NCBI GenBank assembly: GCA_963776565.1
Contig: CAVZNF010000003.1
Location: forward strand, 1-64,000
DNA: 64,000 bases
Origin: GMQP-bins7 sp963776565
Lineage (GTDB): Bacteria > Actinomycetota > Thermoleophilia > Gaiellales > Gaiellaceae
Direction: 5' to 3'
Made by a program: the position numbers and the translations under genes. The notes under the pieces were generated by a model, which was given only the letters and a program-made list of their open reading frames with translations, was not told the DNA's origin and ran no database searches. Of this stretch, positions 38,667-46,995 are shown piece after piece. How positions within the stretch are numbered: the stretch's first letter is position 1; every line of letters begins with the position of its first letter.

Positions 38667-39149
38667 TTAGGCGTGCTTCGGCTGACGGCTCCGCCCGTGC
38701 ACGGCCACGCCGACGCCGAGTCCGCCGACGAACAGCATGAAACCGAGCGTGGCGGCTGCCCCGATGCCGGCGTCGCCCCAGTCGAAGCCGCTGGTGGTGG
38801 CGACCTCAGACTGTGACTGCCTTCGGCTCGTGTTCAGGACCGCCTCCGAGAGCGCCGCGTATCCCTTGGCCTCGGTCTGTGCCGCGGGGTTCTGGCTCTG
38901 CAGCCGGCTTGTGTTCAGGATCGCCTGCGAGAGCACCGCGTATCCCTTGGCCTCGGTCTGTGCCGCGGGGTTCTGGCTCTGCAGCCGGCTTGTGTTCAGG
39001 ATCGCTTGCGAGAGCGCGGCGTACCCCTTGGCCTCGGTCTGGGCCGCGAGCTCCGGGCGAATAGAGCCAGCCTGAGCCATCGGGACTGCAAGGGCAGCGA
39101 CAGCGAGCGCCACGACGATCGAGCGCGAGCACGTGTGAAGAAGAGTCAC
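38667..39149 (-). CDS. Secreted protein with three 27-residue repeats and a C-terminal anchor
   Basis: A 160-residue exported protein. A signal peptide ends near AVPMAQA (about residue 27). Residues 35-115 are three tandem copies of a 27-residue unit beginning AAQTEAKGYAALSQAILNTS, alternating charged and Ala-rich, likely helical. Then GFDWGDAGIGAAATLGFMLF leads into one transmembrane helix and a basic tail (HGRSRQPKHA), as in a wall or membrane anchor. The gene is divergent from the AfsR-like regulator. Its upstream region has direct repeats and a -10-like box shared with the receptor kinase gene. No family recognised; AfsS of Streptomyces is an analogous repeat protein, not an evident homologue. 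Confidence 0.8.
   Translation of the reverse strand: MTLLHTCSRSIVVALAVAALAVPMAQAGSIRPELAAQTEAKGYAALSQAILNTSRLQSQNPAAQTEAKGYAVLSQAILNTSRLQSQNPAAQTEAKGYAALSEAVLNTSRRQSQSEVATTSGFDWGDAGIGAAATLGFMLFVGGLGVGVAVHGRSRQPKHA
38805..39047 (-). repeat. Three tandem 81-bp coding repeats
   Basis: Three in-frame copies of an 81-bp unit. The anchor GTGTTCAGG recurs at 38830, 38911 and 38992, exactly 81 bp apart. Copies 1 and 2 in protein order are nearly identical at DNA level; the third has diverged. This suggests recent duplication or gene conversion. Confidence 0.95.
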
Positions 39150-39199
39150 TCTCTGCTCCTTTCGTTCTGCGACCGCCCTACACGGTCGACCTGCGGGTG

Positions 39200-39231
39200 A
39201 GAATGCGCTCGACGGCTAACTGCGCGCTAAC
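39200..39231 (-). promoter_or_regulatory. SARP/AfsR-type promoter of the repeat-protein gene
   Basis: Read on the minus strand: GTTAGC (39231-39226), 5 bases, GTTAGC (39220-39215), 9 bases, then CATTCT (39205-39200) followed by CAC. The two hexamers are 11 bp apart, one helix turn, as in binding sites of SARP/AfsR winged-helix regulators that act next to the -10 box. The same layout recurs upstream of the receptor kinase gene. Confidence 0.7.
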
Positions 39232-39257
39232 GGCGCACTGACGACGGAAAGGAGTTC

Positions 39258-40816
39258 ATGCAGTTTCGGATCCTCGGCCCGCTCGAGCTGAGCGACGAGA
39301 ACGGCGTTGTCGAGCTCGCCGGCTCCAAGCAGCGCGCGTTGCTGGCAGTCCTGCTCCTGCACGCGAACTCCGTCGTGTCCAGCGATCGGTTGCTCGATGA
39401 CCTCTGGGTCAGGAACCGCCCGCGTCCGGTGTCACCGCTCTGCAGGTTCGGGTCTCGCAGCTGCGGAAAGCGCTCGGCAAGGCGGCGGCCCTGGTGGAGA
39501 CGCGCGCGCCGGGGTACGTGCTACGGCTCGGTCCAGACGCACTTGACCTCCACAGGTTCGAGCAGCTGGTGACCGAGGCAGCCGCGGCAGAGCCGGCGCA
39601 GGCTGCGGAGACGCTCCGCCAAGCACTCTCGCTGTGGCGCGGCCCGCCGCTGGCCGAGTTCGCGTACGACGCCTTCGCACAGGCGGCGATCGGGCGACTG
39701 GAGGAGCTGCATCTCACCGCCACCGAGTTGCGGATCGAGGCGGATCTCGCCCTCGGGCGTGAAAGCGAGCTGATCGGCGAGCTCGAGTCGCTCGTCCTCG
39801 AAAATCCACTCCGCGAGCGCCTTCGTGGCCAGCTGATGCTGGCGCTCTATCGGGCCGGCCGCCAGGCGGAGGCGCTCGAGGCGTACCAGTCGGCCCGCCG
39901 CACGCTCGTGGACGGTCTCGGGATCGAGCCGTCGCCCGCCCTCCAAGAGCTCGAGAGGATGCTCTTGCGACAGGATCCGGAGCTCGAGCTGGCCACGCTC
40001 CCCGCCGTTGAGCGCTCGATCCTCGTCGTGTCCCGCGACGAGAACAGCTTCGGGTCTCTACTCCGTCTGGCAGAGCCGCTCGCCCGACGACCGCCGAAGG
40101 AGCTGATCCTCACTCGAGTCGTTGCTCGGCTCAGACGAGCTGCCCGGCGCGGCGGCGGCGCTCCAGGAACGCCGTTCGGTGCTGCTCGGGCGCGGGATCT
40201 CAGCGCGGGCGGCGGCGTTCGTCTCAACGGCCCCGGCTCAGGACATCGTTCGGGTCGGGAGCGATCAGGACGTCGACCTCATCCTCGTCGACGGTACGCC
40301 GGAGCTGCTCGCGGATGCTGCGCTCGGGAGGGTGCTCACCGACGCACCCTGCGACGTCGCCGTCGTGGTCGCCGGCGTCGAGCAATCTGGGCCGGTCCTC
40401 GTACCGTTCGTCGGCGCCGAGCACGACTGGACCGCCGTCGAGCTGGGAGCGTGGATTGCGGAGCGCTGGGCGTCTCGCTGCTCATCGCCGGGCCGAGTGA
40501 AGTCGGAGGCGGGCGCAACGCAAGTCGCCTGCTCGCGAGCGCCTCACTCGCCGTCCAGCGCGCTCTCGGGATCGCCGCCGAGCCTCTGCTTCTCGATTCG
40601 GGCTCGCAAGCGCTGGTCTCGGCTGCCGAACCAGCCGGCTTGGTCGTCATCGGGCTCACCGACACGTGGCGAAAGAAGGGGCTCGGACCAACGCGAGAAG
40701 CGCTTATCTCGGGAGCCCGGCCACCGGTCGTGCTCGTCAGGCGCGGCCTCCGACCGGGCGGCCTCGCCCCACAGGCGAGCATGACCCGATTCACCTGGTC
40801 GCTCGAGTGTGACTAG
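39258..40816 (+). CDS. BTAD-containing SARP/AfsR-like regulator (three frame changes)
   Basis: A DNA-binding regulator of about 518 residues. The N-terminus is an OmpR-type winged helix (MQFRILGPLELSDENGVVEL, KQRALLAVLLLHAN). A bacterial transcriptional activation domain follows (LEELHLTATELRIEADLALG, LRERLRGQLMLALYRAGRQ, LVDGLGIEPSPALQELE). The rest looks like two universal-stress-type nucleotide-binding units (FVGAEHDWTAVELGAWIAER; LVVIGLTDTWRKKGLG). The frame changes near 39408 (reads like a missing G), 40128 and 40468. ATG at 39258 with AAGGAG ahead. It is convergent with the receptor kinase and likely controls it and the repeat protein. Confidence 0.82.
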
Positions 40817-40826
40817 CGGAGTGTAA

Positions 40827-43800
40827 CTATTGTGCCCACGGGGGCGGGTTGCCCTTGCGGCAGGCCGGCGTTGTCTCGCTCGCCGGTGGGTCGCTCGGCT
40901 TGAAGTAGCCGCCGAAGGTCGTCTCGACGTTCGGGATCGTCCGATACGGGCGGCCGACGTTCGACGTCCGAAAGCGAAGCAGGTAGGTGGGCGCGACCGC
41001 CTGGTGATTCCGGTCGAGGCGAACGTGACCGTTCGGAGCATCGAGCTCGACCTTGGCGAGCGTGGCCATGAACCTCCGCTCTCCGTCCGAGAGGTCCCCG
41101 CCGGTACCGGCGAGGGCCTTCAACGTCGCTGCCATGGCATCGCGGTAGTCGACGTCGAACGCGGTTCCCGCGAAGTCGGGCGCAGGCGAGGGAAGGTCCT
41201 TTGCAAAGCGGCGAAGTACCTGTCGAGCGCGTGCCCAGGTCCCGAACCGAAGTACGACCCACCGCCGACGAGGCCCGAGATCCGTCTTGCGGTGAGCCCG
41301 GGAGAGAGCCCGATCGCGCCGACCATCATCTTCCTCGACACGTTGCCCCGGAGGGGTGGGTAGCCGTTCGCGAGCGCGAGGACCGTGTCGGGTCCCGTCG
41401 CCGCGAAGAGCCCGTCCACACCGGGCGGGATCTGGGCGATCACGCTCGAGTAGTCCTGGGTTGTCGGCGGGACCCAGATCCGCTTCATGACGACGCCGCC
41501 GAGCGAGCAGAACTCGGCGTCGAACCCGGTGGTCTGGGCCCAGTCGAAAAGAGGATCGGCTTCCTCGGCCACCGTGACGACCGTCCGCCAGCCCAGCATG
41601 CGGTAGGCGTAGTCGCCGAGCCCCGCAGCCCACCCCGCTCCGTCGAGATGGAAGCTGAAGAAGTTCGGAGCAGGATCGAGCTGCTGCGCCCCGGACGTGC
41701 CGTTGACGAAGGCAACGCCGGGACGGCGCCTCGCGTATTCCTGGAGCGCCAAGCCCTCCCCTGCCGGAACAGGTCCGATCAGGACGTCCACGCCGACCTT
41801 CTCCACCAGCCGCCGTGCCTCGACGAGGGCGGAGGTGGTGACTTCCGTCGGCGCAACCGAAGAAGAGCAGGACCGGCCGTCCGCCGATCGAGACTCCGTC
41901 GACGCCGTCCGTGAGCCTTGACCCGGCCAGCTTGCCGCCTCGCTGGAGAAGCGGCAACTCGGCGCCCGCGAGGGTGTCGTCGTACACCTGGCCATATGGC
42001 CCCGCGCAGTCCGAGAGCACGCCGATCTTGATCGCTCCCGGTGGCGGGGCGGCAGCCGGCTTGGCAGCCGTGACCCAGACACCGCCTGCGCCCGTAGCGA
42101 TCTCGCCCGGTGTCGAATCGAGCTGCACCTTCGCTACCACCCGGTTTGTCTTCGGGTCGATTCTCGTGACCGTGTCGTCGATCGAGCTCGTAACCCAGAC
42201 TGCGCCCTCGCCCACGGCGATTCCGTCGACGCCGCGTCCGACGTGAATCGTCGCCGTGATGCGGTTCGTCTTGGGATCGATTCGCGAGACGGTGTCGTCG
42301 AGAAGCGAGGTGACCCAGACGGCTCCCTCGCCCGCGGCGATGCTTCCGGGTACGAACGACAGCGGGATCGAGGCGACGACTTTCCCGGCCGGGAGGTCGA
42401 CCCGCCACACGGTGCGGCCGAGCGCGTCGCCCGCCACCCACACAGCCCCTTCCCCGACGGCGAGGCCGTCGAAGGCTTCGTAGCTCGAGACGAGGCTGGT
42501 CCGGTCGGGCGGAATGCGTACCTGTTCGCTCACGGTGCCGCCCTTGAAGGCCTCCTCGACGCTACCGACGATCCGCTCCCCCGAGTCGGCGAACCCGGCG
42601 CCAGCTTTGTCGCCGGTGACCTGGAGACTCAGGCCAGGGCTGCCCGGGAGCGCCGTCACGTAGCTCACCGATCCACTCTCCGGGTCGATCGCAGCCAGCC
42701 TGTGCTCCGGCCCGTCCGCGACAAGCACCAAGTGTCCGATGGCGACGCCGGTCGGCGTGCCGCGGGCCGCGACCTTGAGCATCGTTCCGGTCTTCGGGTC
42801 GATCCGCCAGATGGTTCCGTCGCCCGCATTGGTCACCCAAACGAACTCGCCGGCGGCCGCGACGCCGCTCGCCTTCCTACCGACCGGCATCGTCTCGGTC
42901 ACGCGGTTCGTCTTGCGGGTCGATGCGAACGAGCGAGTCGGCCCCGGGCTCTGCTTTGGCACTCGCGTCGCCCTGCGAGAGAAAGAAGGCGAGCAACGCT
43001 GCGCCGATCAGCGCGACGCCGACTGCAGCAACGGCGAACGGCCAGCGGCTGGGCTTCGTCTCCAGCCCGAGCGCGGAACGCGTGGCTTCGACCAGCTGGT
43101 AGCAGGTCTCGTAACGACCGTCGGGCTCCTTGGCCAGCGCTTTGGTCATGACCTGTTCGAGCCCTGGCAGGCCTGCGGGCTTCTCCTCCAGGTGGGCAAA
43201 GAGGACAGCGGCGTCGGTGGAGCGGCGGAAGGGCGGCTCGCCGGTCAGACACTCCTGCAGCAAGCAACCGAGTGCGTATACGTCCGCTCGGCCGTCGACA
43301 TCCTCGCCACGGATCTGCTCGGGGGCGACATAGTCGATCGTGCCCAGCGACTGCGTCGCGCCCAGGCTCGACCCGGCCTCGCCCAGGCTCCGGGACAGCC
43401 CGAAGTCGGCCAGGTAGACGTGCTCGTCGGCAGCGACGAGCACGTTCGAAGGCTTGACGTCCCGGTGGACGAGACCGCGCGCATGCGCGGCGTCCAGCGC
43501 ACCGGCCACCTGCTCGACAATGTGCAGGGCTCGCGCCGGCGCGAGCGACCCCTCGGCCTTGAGCAGCGCTTTCAGATCAGTGCCCTCGACCAAGCGCATG
43601 GCGATGTACAACTGCCCGTCCACCTCGCCCGCGTCGTGGATCGGAACGACGTTCGGATGCTCGAGCGAGGCGGCCAGCCGCGACTCGCGGAGGAAGCGCT
43701 CGCGGAAAGAGGCGTCGGCCGCGACAGCAGGCGAGAGCAGCTTTAGGGCAACGTCGCGGTCGAGAGCGAGGTCGTGAGCGCGGTAGACAACTCCCATTCC

Positions 43801-43875
43801 ACCTCGGCCGAGCAGCGCGTCGATCCGATACCCGGCTAGCTCGCTTCCGATGCGTGGATCAGCCTGAATGGACAC
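40827..43875 (-). CDS. Receptor Ser/Thr kinase with beta-propeller and periplasmic-binding domain (three frame changes)
   Basis: A very large membrane kinase of about 1015 residues. Residues 1-275 are a Hanks-type kinase: LLGRGGMGVVYRAHD, VALKLL, LVHRDVKPSNVLV, ADFGLSRSL, APEQIRGEDVDGRADVYALG. One transmembrane helix follows (WPFAVAAVGVALIGAALLAF). The outer part holds YVTN/NHL-like propeller blades (GVDGIAVGEGAVWVTSSIDD and similar) and then a type 1 periplasmic-binding domain (IKIGVLSDCAGPYGQVYDDT, VLIGPVPAGEGLALQEYA). The frame changes near 42916, 41860 and 41195. It ends 10 bp from the AfsR-like gene. Its promoter matches that of the repeat protein. Confidence 0.83.
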
Positions 43876-43999
43876 TCATGCGCCTCCAGCTCACGGGACG
43901 ATAGAGCCCAAAGCCTCAAGGGGCTAATCGGCGGAGCCCCGCCCGCTCGCATTCGCTCGCTCATCATCTCTGGCGTCCGCCGCTTGCACAGATGCCGTG

Positions 44000-44031
44000 A
44001 CGATGAGTGTTCCCGCTAACGGGTGGCTAAC
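44000..44031 (-). promoter_or_regulatory. SARP/AfsR-type promoter of the receptor kinase gene
   Basis: Read on the minus strand: GTTAGC (44031-44026), 5 bases, GTTAGC (44020-44015), 9 bases, then CATCGT (44005-44000) followed by CAC. This copies the element at 39200-39231 in hexamers, spacings and -10-like box. It lies about 125 bp ahead of the kinase GTG. Confidence 0.7.
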
Positions 44032-44281
44032 GCGTCCCATACGAAGCCGCCGCTTGTGACGCTCCGACTGATTTTCAAGGAGCCTGCCCACCTATCCCGC
44101 TAGCGGCGCGCTGGGCTGGGTGGGCGGGCGCCCCTGAAATATCAGGAGGCGTCACGATGCTGGCTAATGCTCGAGCCGACCATCGACGCCCCCACATCGT
44201 CGTCTGAATCGCGCCTTGCGGACCACGGGGTTCTGACCCATTCTGAGAAGCGAGGGGCCATACGCCAAGGAGGCAGTGTCG
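44032..44281. other. Non-coding region upstream of the secreted CHRT-motif gene
   Basis: Together with 43876-43999 this is about 400 bp without a gene between the kinase gene and the secreted protein gene. Apart from the direct-repeat element it has two more GCTAAT words (about 43925 and 44162) and a good ribosome binding site, AAGGAGG, near 44267. Nothing else could be named. Confidence 0.4.
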
Positions 44282-44659
44282 ATGAAATGGATGATGCTCA
44301 TGGCCGCGTTGCTCGCAGCTTTCGCGTTCGCGGCTTCGTACTCGACCGCCGCCACCAACAACGGCAGAGGCGCCTCGACCGCCGCCGGCTCACCACAGGG
44401 ACAGGGTGGCGCGAAGGTGCTCATCTGTCATCGCACTCTCTCTAGGACGAACCCGTACGTTCTGATCTCGATCTCTGTCAGCGCCCTTCCCGCACATCTG
44501 GCACACGGAGATGCCTCTCCGACCGAAAGCGGAAACCCGAACCACCCCTCGCTGTGTTCGACGTCTGTGGTCTCGGACGCTGCGACCAGCGGCACGACGG
44601 ACGAGAGCGGGACTTCGGACACGAACGGCAGGGGCAAGGGGGGCAAGGGCAAGGGCTAG
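44282..44659 (+). CDS. Secreted protein with CHRT...ALPAHLAHGD motif
   Basis: A 125-residue exported protein. Signal peptide MKWMMLMAALLAAFAFAASY, then a Gly/Ser-rich linker and the motif ICHRTLSRTNPYVLISISVS continuing ALPAHLAHGDASP, a short conserved segment seen in many secreted bacterial proteins of unknown function. The tail is Thr/Ser-rich and ends in a Gly/Lys run (GRGKGGKGKG). An ATG at 44282 is preferred because AAGGAGG sits 8 bases ahead; a GTG lies 6 bases upstream. Confidence 0.7.
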   Translation: MKWMMLMAALLAAFAFAASYSTAATNNGRGASTAAGSPQGQGGAKVLICHRTLSRTNPYVLISISVSALPAHLAHGDASPTESGNPNHPSLCSTSVVSDAATSGTTDESGTSDTNGRGKGGKGKG

Positions 44660-44741
44660 CGCTAGCGCCTGCGCGATCGCCTGGCGTCTGGGCACTCGGA
44701 ATCCTGGTCGCGCCTGGACGTGCGGGATATAGCCTCCGGTC

Positions 44742-45299
44742 GTGACCGAGGTCGTCGTTTTTCACCACGCGCTCGGGCTCACAGAGCCCGTTCGCCGTTT
44801 CGCCTCCGCGCTGCGCGACGCCGGCCATACGGCGCATACCCCCGATCTCTACGACGGCCGGACGTTCGACTCGATCGAGGACGGGATGGCCCACTCGGAG
44901 GAGATCGGCGGGCCGATGGCGATGGTCGATCGCGCCCGCGCGGCCGTCGAGTCGCTGCCGAGCGAGGTCGTCTATATCGGCTTTTCGCTCGGAGTGCTGT
45001 CGGCGCAGTCGCTTGCCCAGACGCGTGCCGGTGCGCGCGCAGCGGTGCTCTGCTACTCGGCCCTGCCGCTCGGCCAGTGGGGCGACAACTGGCCGGCAAC
45101 GTGGCCGGAAGGAGTGCGGCTGCAGATGCACATCCTCGACGGCGACGAGGACTTCGAGATCGCCCAGGGGCTCGCCACGACCGTGTCCGGAGCCGAACTC
45201 TGTGTCTATTCCGGCACCGAGCACTATTTCGCCGAGCACGACGATGGGGCCGCCGGAGTGCTGACGCAGCGCGTGCTCGACCTCCTCGCAGCGACGTAG
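44742..45299 (+). CDS. Dienelactone hydrolase-family alpha/beta hydrolase
   Basis: A 185-residue alpha/beta hydrolase with VVVFHHALGLTEPVRRFASA, the nucleophile elbow VVYIGFSLGVLSAQSLA (Ser in place of the Cys of true dienelactone hydrolases), an acid in LDGDEDFE and the catalytic His in SGTEHYFAEHDD. The start is a GTG at 44742. It is followed 25 bp later by a PAP2 phosphatase. Substrate unknown. Confidence 0.82.
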   Translation: MTEVVVFHHALGLTEPVRRFASALRDAGHTAHTPDLYDGRTFDSIEDGMAHSEEIGGPMAMVDRARAAVESLPSEVVYIGFSLGVLSAQSLAQTRAGARAAVLCYSALPLGQWGDNWPATWPEGVRLQMHILDGDEDFEIAQGLATTVSGAELCVYSGTEHYFAEHDDGAAGVLTQRVLDLLAAT

Positions 45300-45324
45300 T
45301 GGTCCTGCGGGTACCGTGGATTCA

Positions 45325-45939
45325 ATGGACTGGTCGCTGTTCCACGCAATCAACTCCGCGGTCGCGACCCGAGACTCGATCGAGGATCCCGTCACGCTCC
45401 TGGGCGGAATCGCCGTAGCGCTCTACGCGGCTGCGATCGTCGCGCTGTGGTTCATCGCGCGACCCTACGGCGATCTGAAATGGAAGCTGGCCTGCGCATC
45501 TGGCCTCGTCGCAGCCGCGGTGGCGATGATCACGAACCAGGCCATTTCGCACCTTTGGGAGCGTCCACGTCCGTTCGTGACACATCAGGCGCTCACGCAC
45601 CTTCTCTCGGCACCGTCCCCCGATCCGTCCTTTCCGAGTGACCACGCTGCGGTCGCCTTCGCCATCGCGTTCGGTGTTCTCGCGTTCTCCCGCCGCGCCG
45701 GCATCCTCTTTCTCGCGGCGGCGACTTTGATCAGCCTTTCCCGAATTGCGCTCGGCCTGCACTATCCGAGCGACGTGCTCGCCGGTGCGCTCGTAGGCTG
45801 GGCGGCCGCGCTGCTCACCATCAGCCTGGGCAGGTTCTGGGTGGCACGGCTCGTCGTCATCGTGAGCCGGGTCTCTGATCCGGTGCTGGAGCGCGTGTGG
45901 GCTCGGCTCCCACAACGGTTCCTCGCGCCGCGCCGCTAA
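45325..45939 (+). CDS. PAP2-family phosphatase (undecaprenyl-diphosphatase-like)
   Basis: A 204-residue membrane phosphatase with five or so hydrophobic segments. The PAP2 signature is complete: the KX6RP motif region in HLWERPRPFV, PSFPSDHAAVAFAIAFG (PSGH-like) and SRIALGLHYPSDVLAG. It is probably involved in recycling undecaprenyl diphosphate or another lipid phosphate. The ATG at 45325 is preferred; a GTG lies 9 bases upstream. Confidence 0.85.
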   Translation: MDWSLFHAINSAVATRDSIEDPVTLLGGIAVALYAAAIVALWFIARPYGDLKWKLACASGLVAAAVAMITNQAISHLWERPRPFVTHQALTHLLSAPSPDPSFPSDHAAVAFAIAFGVLAFSRRAGILFLAAATLISLSRIALGLHYPSDVLAGALVGWAAALLTISLGRFWVARLVVIVSRVSDPVLERVWARLPQRFLAPRR

Positions 45940-46009
45940 CCGCGGTCCCCGTTTTTCCTCCCGAGCAGGCGGGGTACGAGGGTTCATCGGAATGAAAGGC
46001 TGGTGACTC

Positions 46010-46534
46010 GTGGGGAGATTGATCGTCTCGACCCAAATGACGGTCGACGGCGTCATCGACGTCGGCGAGTGGTACGTCGCGGACGGCCAGCACGATCGTG
46101 CTGGCAAGGACCAGCTCGGTCACGCGAGCGCGGTGCTCGTCGGGCGCAAAACGTACGAGGGACTCGCCGCATACTGGTCACCATTGGATGACGACTGGGC
46201 GAATCTGATCAACCCGAAGCCGAAATACGTCGCGTCACGCACACTGCACGGCTCGCTCGAGTGGAATTCGAGGCTTCTCGAAAGCGATGCAACCGGCGCC
46301 GTCTCGAGGCTCAAGGCTGAGCTCCCATCCGATTTGTTGTTGTATGGCTGCGGCGAGTTGGCCCGATCTCTTCTTGCGGCGAAGCTCGTCGACGAGCTCC
46401 GATTCTGGGTTCATCCAGCGGTATGGGGCTCGGGAGAGCGCCCAATGCACGGCGAGGTACGGAATCGGCTCCGACTCTTCGGGTCGGAGGCTTTCGATTC
46501 AGGCGTGACGCTTCTTCGATACGAGCCGATCTAA
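46010..46534 (+). CDS. Dihydrofolate reductase-family protein (RibD C-terminal type)
   Basis: A 174-residue NADPH-binding protein of the YwjB/YyaP group: LIVSTQMTVDGVIDVGEWYV, VLVGRKTYEGLAAYWSPLDD, LLLYGCGELARSLLAAKLVD. These are relatives of the reductase in riboflavin synthesis but not true dihydrofolate reductases. GTG start at 46010. The sequence around it is slightly less GC-rich than its neighbours. Confidence 0.82.
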   Translation: MGRLIVSTQMTVDGVIDVGEWYVADGQHDRAGKDQLGHASAVLVGRKTYEGLAAYWSPLDDDWANLINPKPKYVASRTLHGSLEWNSRLLESDATGAVSRLKAELPSDLLLYGCGELARSLLAAKLVDELRFWVHPAVWGSGERPMHGEVRNRLRLFGSEAFDSGVTLLRYEPI

Positions 46535-46576
46535 TCGGTGCGACCGACACCAGACGCACCTCGCGCGATTTCTAAG

Positions 46577-46994
46577 ATGCTGAACATGCGGCTGATCCTG
46601 TTCGTGCTCGTAGCGGCGTTGGCTCTGGCCGCTTCAGCCGCTGCTGCAGGGCCCCGTCCGCGCGACGATGTCGACCAGCTCGACTCAGCCGCTCGCTGGC
46701 ACGCCGTGGCGCTACACGATCGTCGTCAAGGACCGGGCCGGGGATCCGCTCGCCGCGAAGGTCCGGCTGCAGCTTCTCCGCGGAGCACGCGTCGTCGGCT
46801 GCTGGAAGACGACGGCGATGGTGCGGTGCTCAGGAGCACGGGCGGGAACGTGGATCACGTTCAAGGGCAAGCGGACGGGGGTGATCGCGTGGCCGGCGAG
46901 GTCGGCCGGGGTCAGGCTCATTTTCCGGGCCACCGTGGTCGCAGGGACGCAAGCGCTCACGCTCCGCGCGCCCGTGACCGTTCGTCTGCCCTGA
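46577..46994 (+). CDS. Small secreted Ig-like protein (frame change)
   Basis: A secreted protein of about 138 residues split by a frame change near 46650. The signal peptide is MRLILFVLVAALALAASAAA. The mature part (PLAGTPWRYTIVVKDRAGDP, VRLQLLRGARVVGCWKT, and a tail ending LRAPVTVRLP) has an Ig-like beta-sandwich look with one Cys pair. No binding partner is evident. It is convergent with the SGNH hydrolase gene. Confidence 0.65.
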
Positions 46995-46995
46995 C

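Noticed and set aside
38584..44098. GGGATAGGTGGGC at 38584 and again (minus strand) at 44086-44098
   Set aside because: A 13-base match between two places is expected several times by chance in 64 kb of GC-rich DNA, and the flanks do not align.
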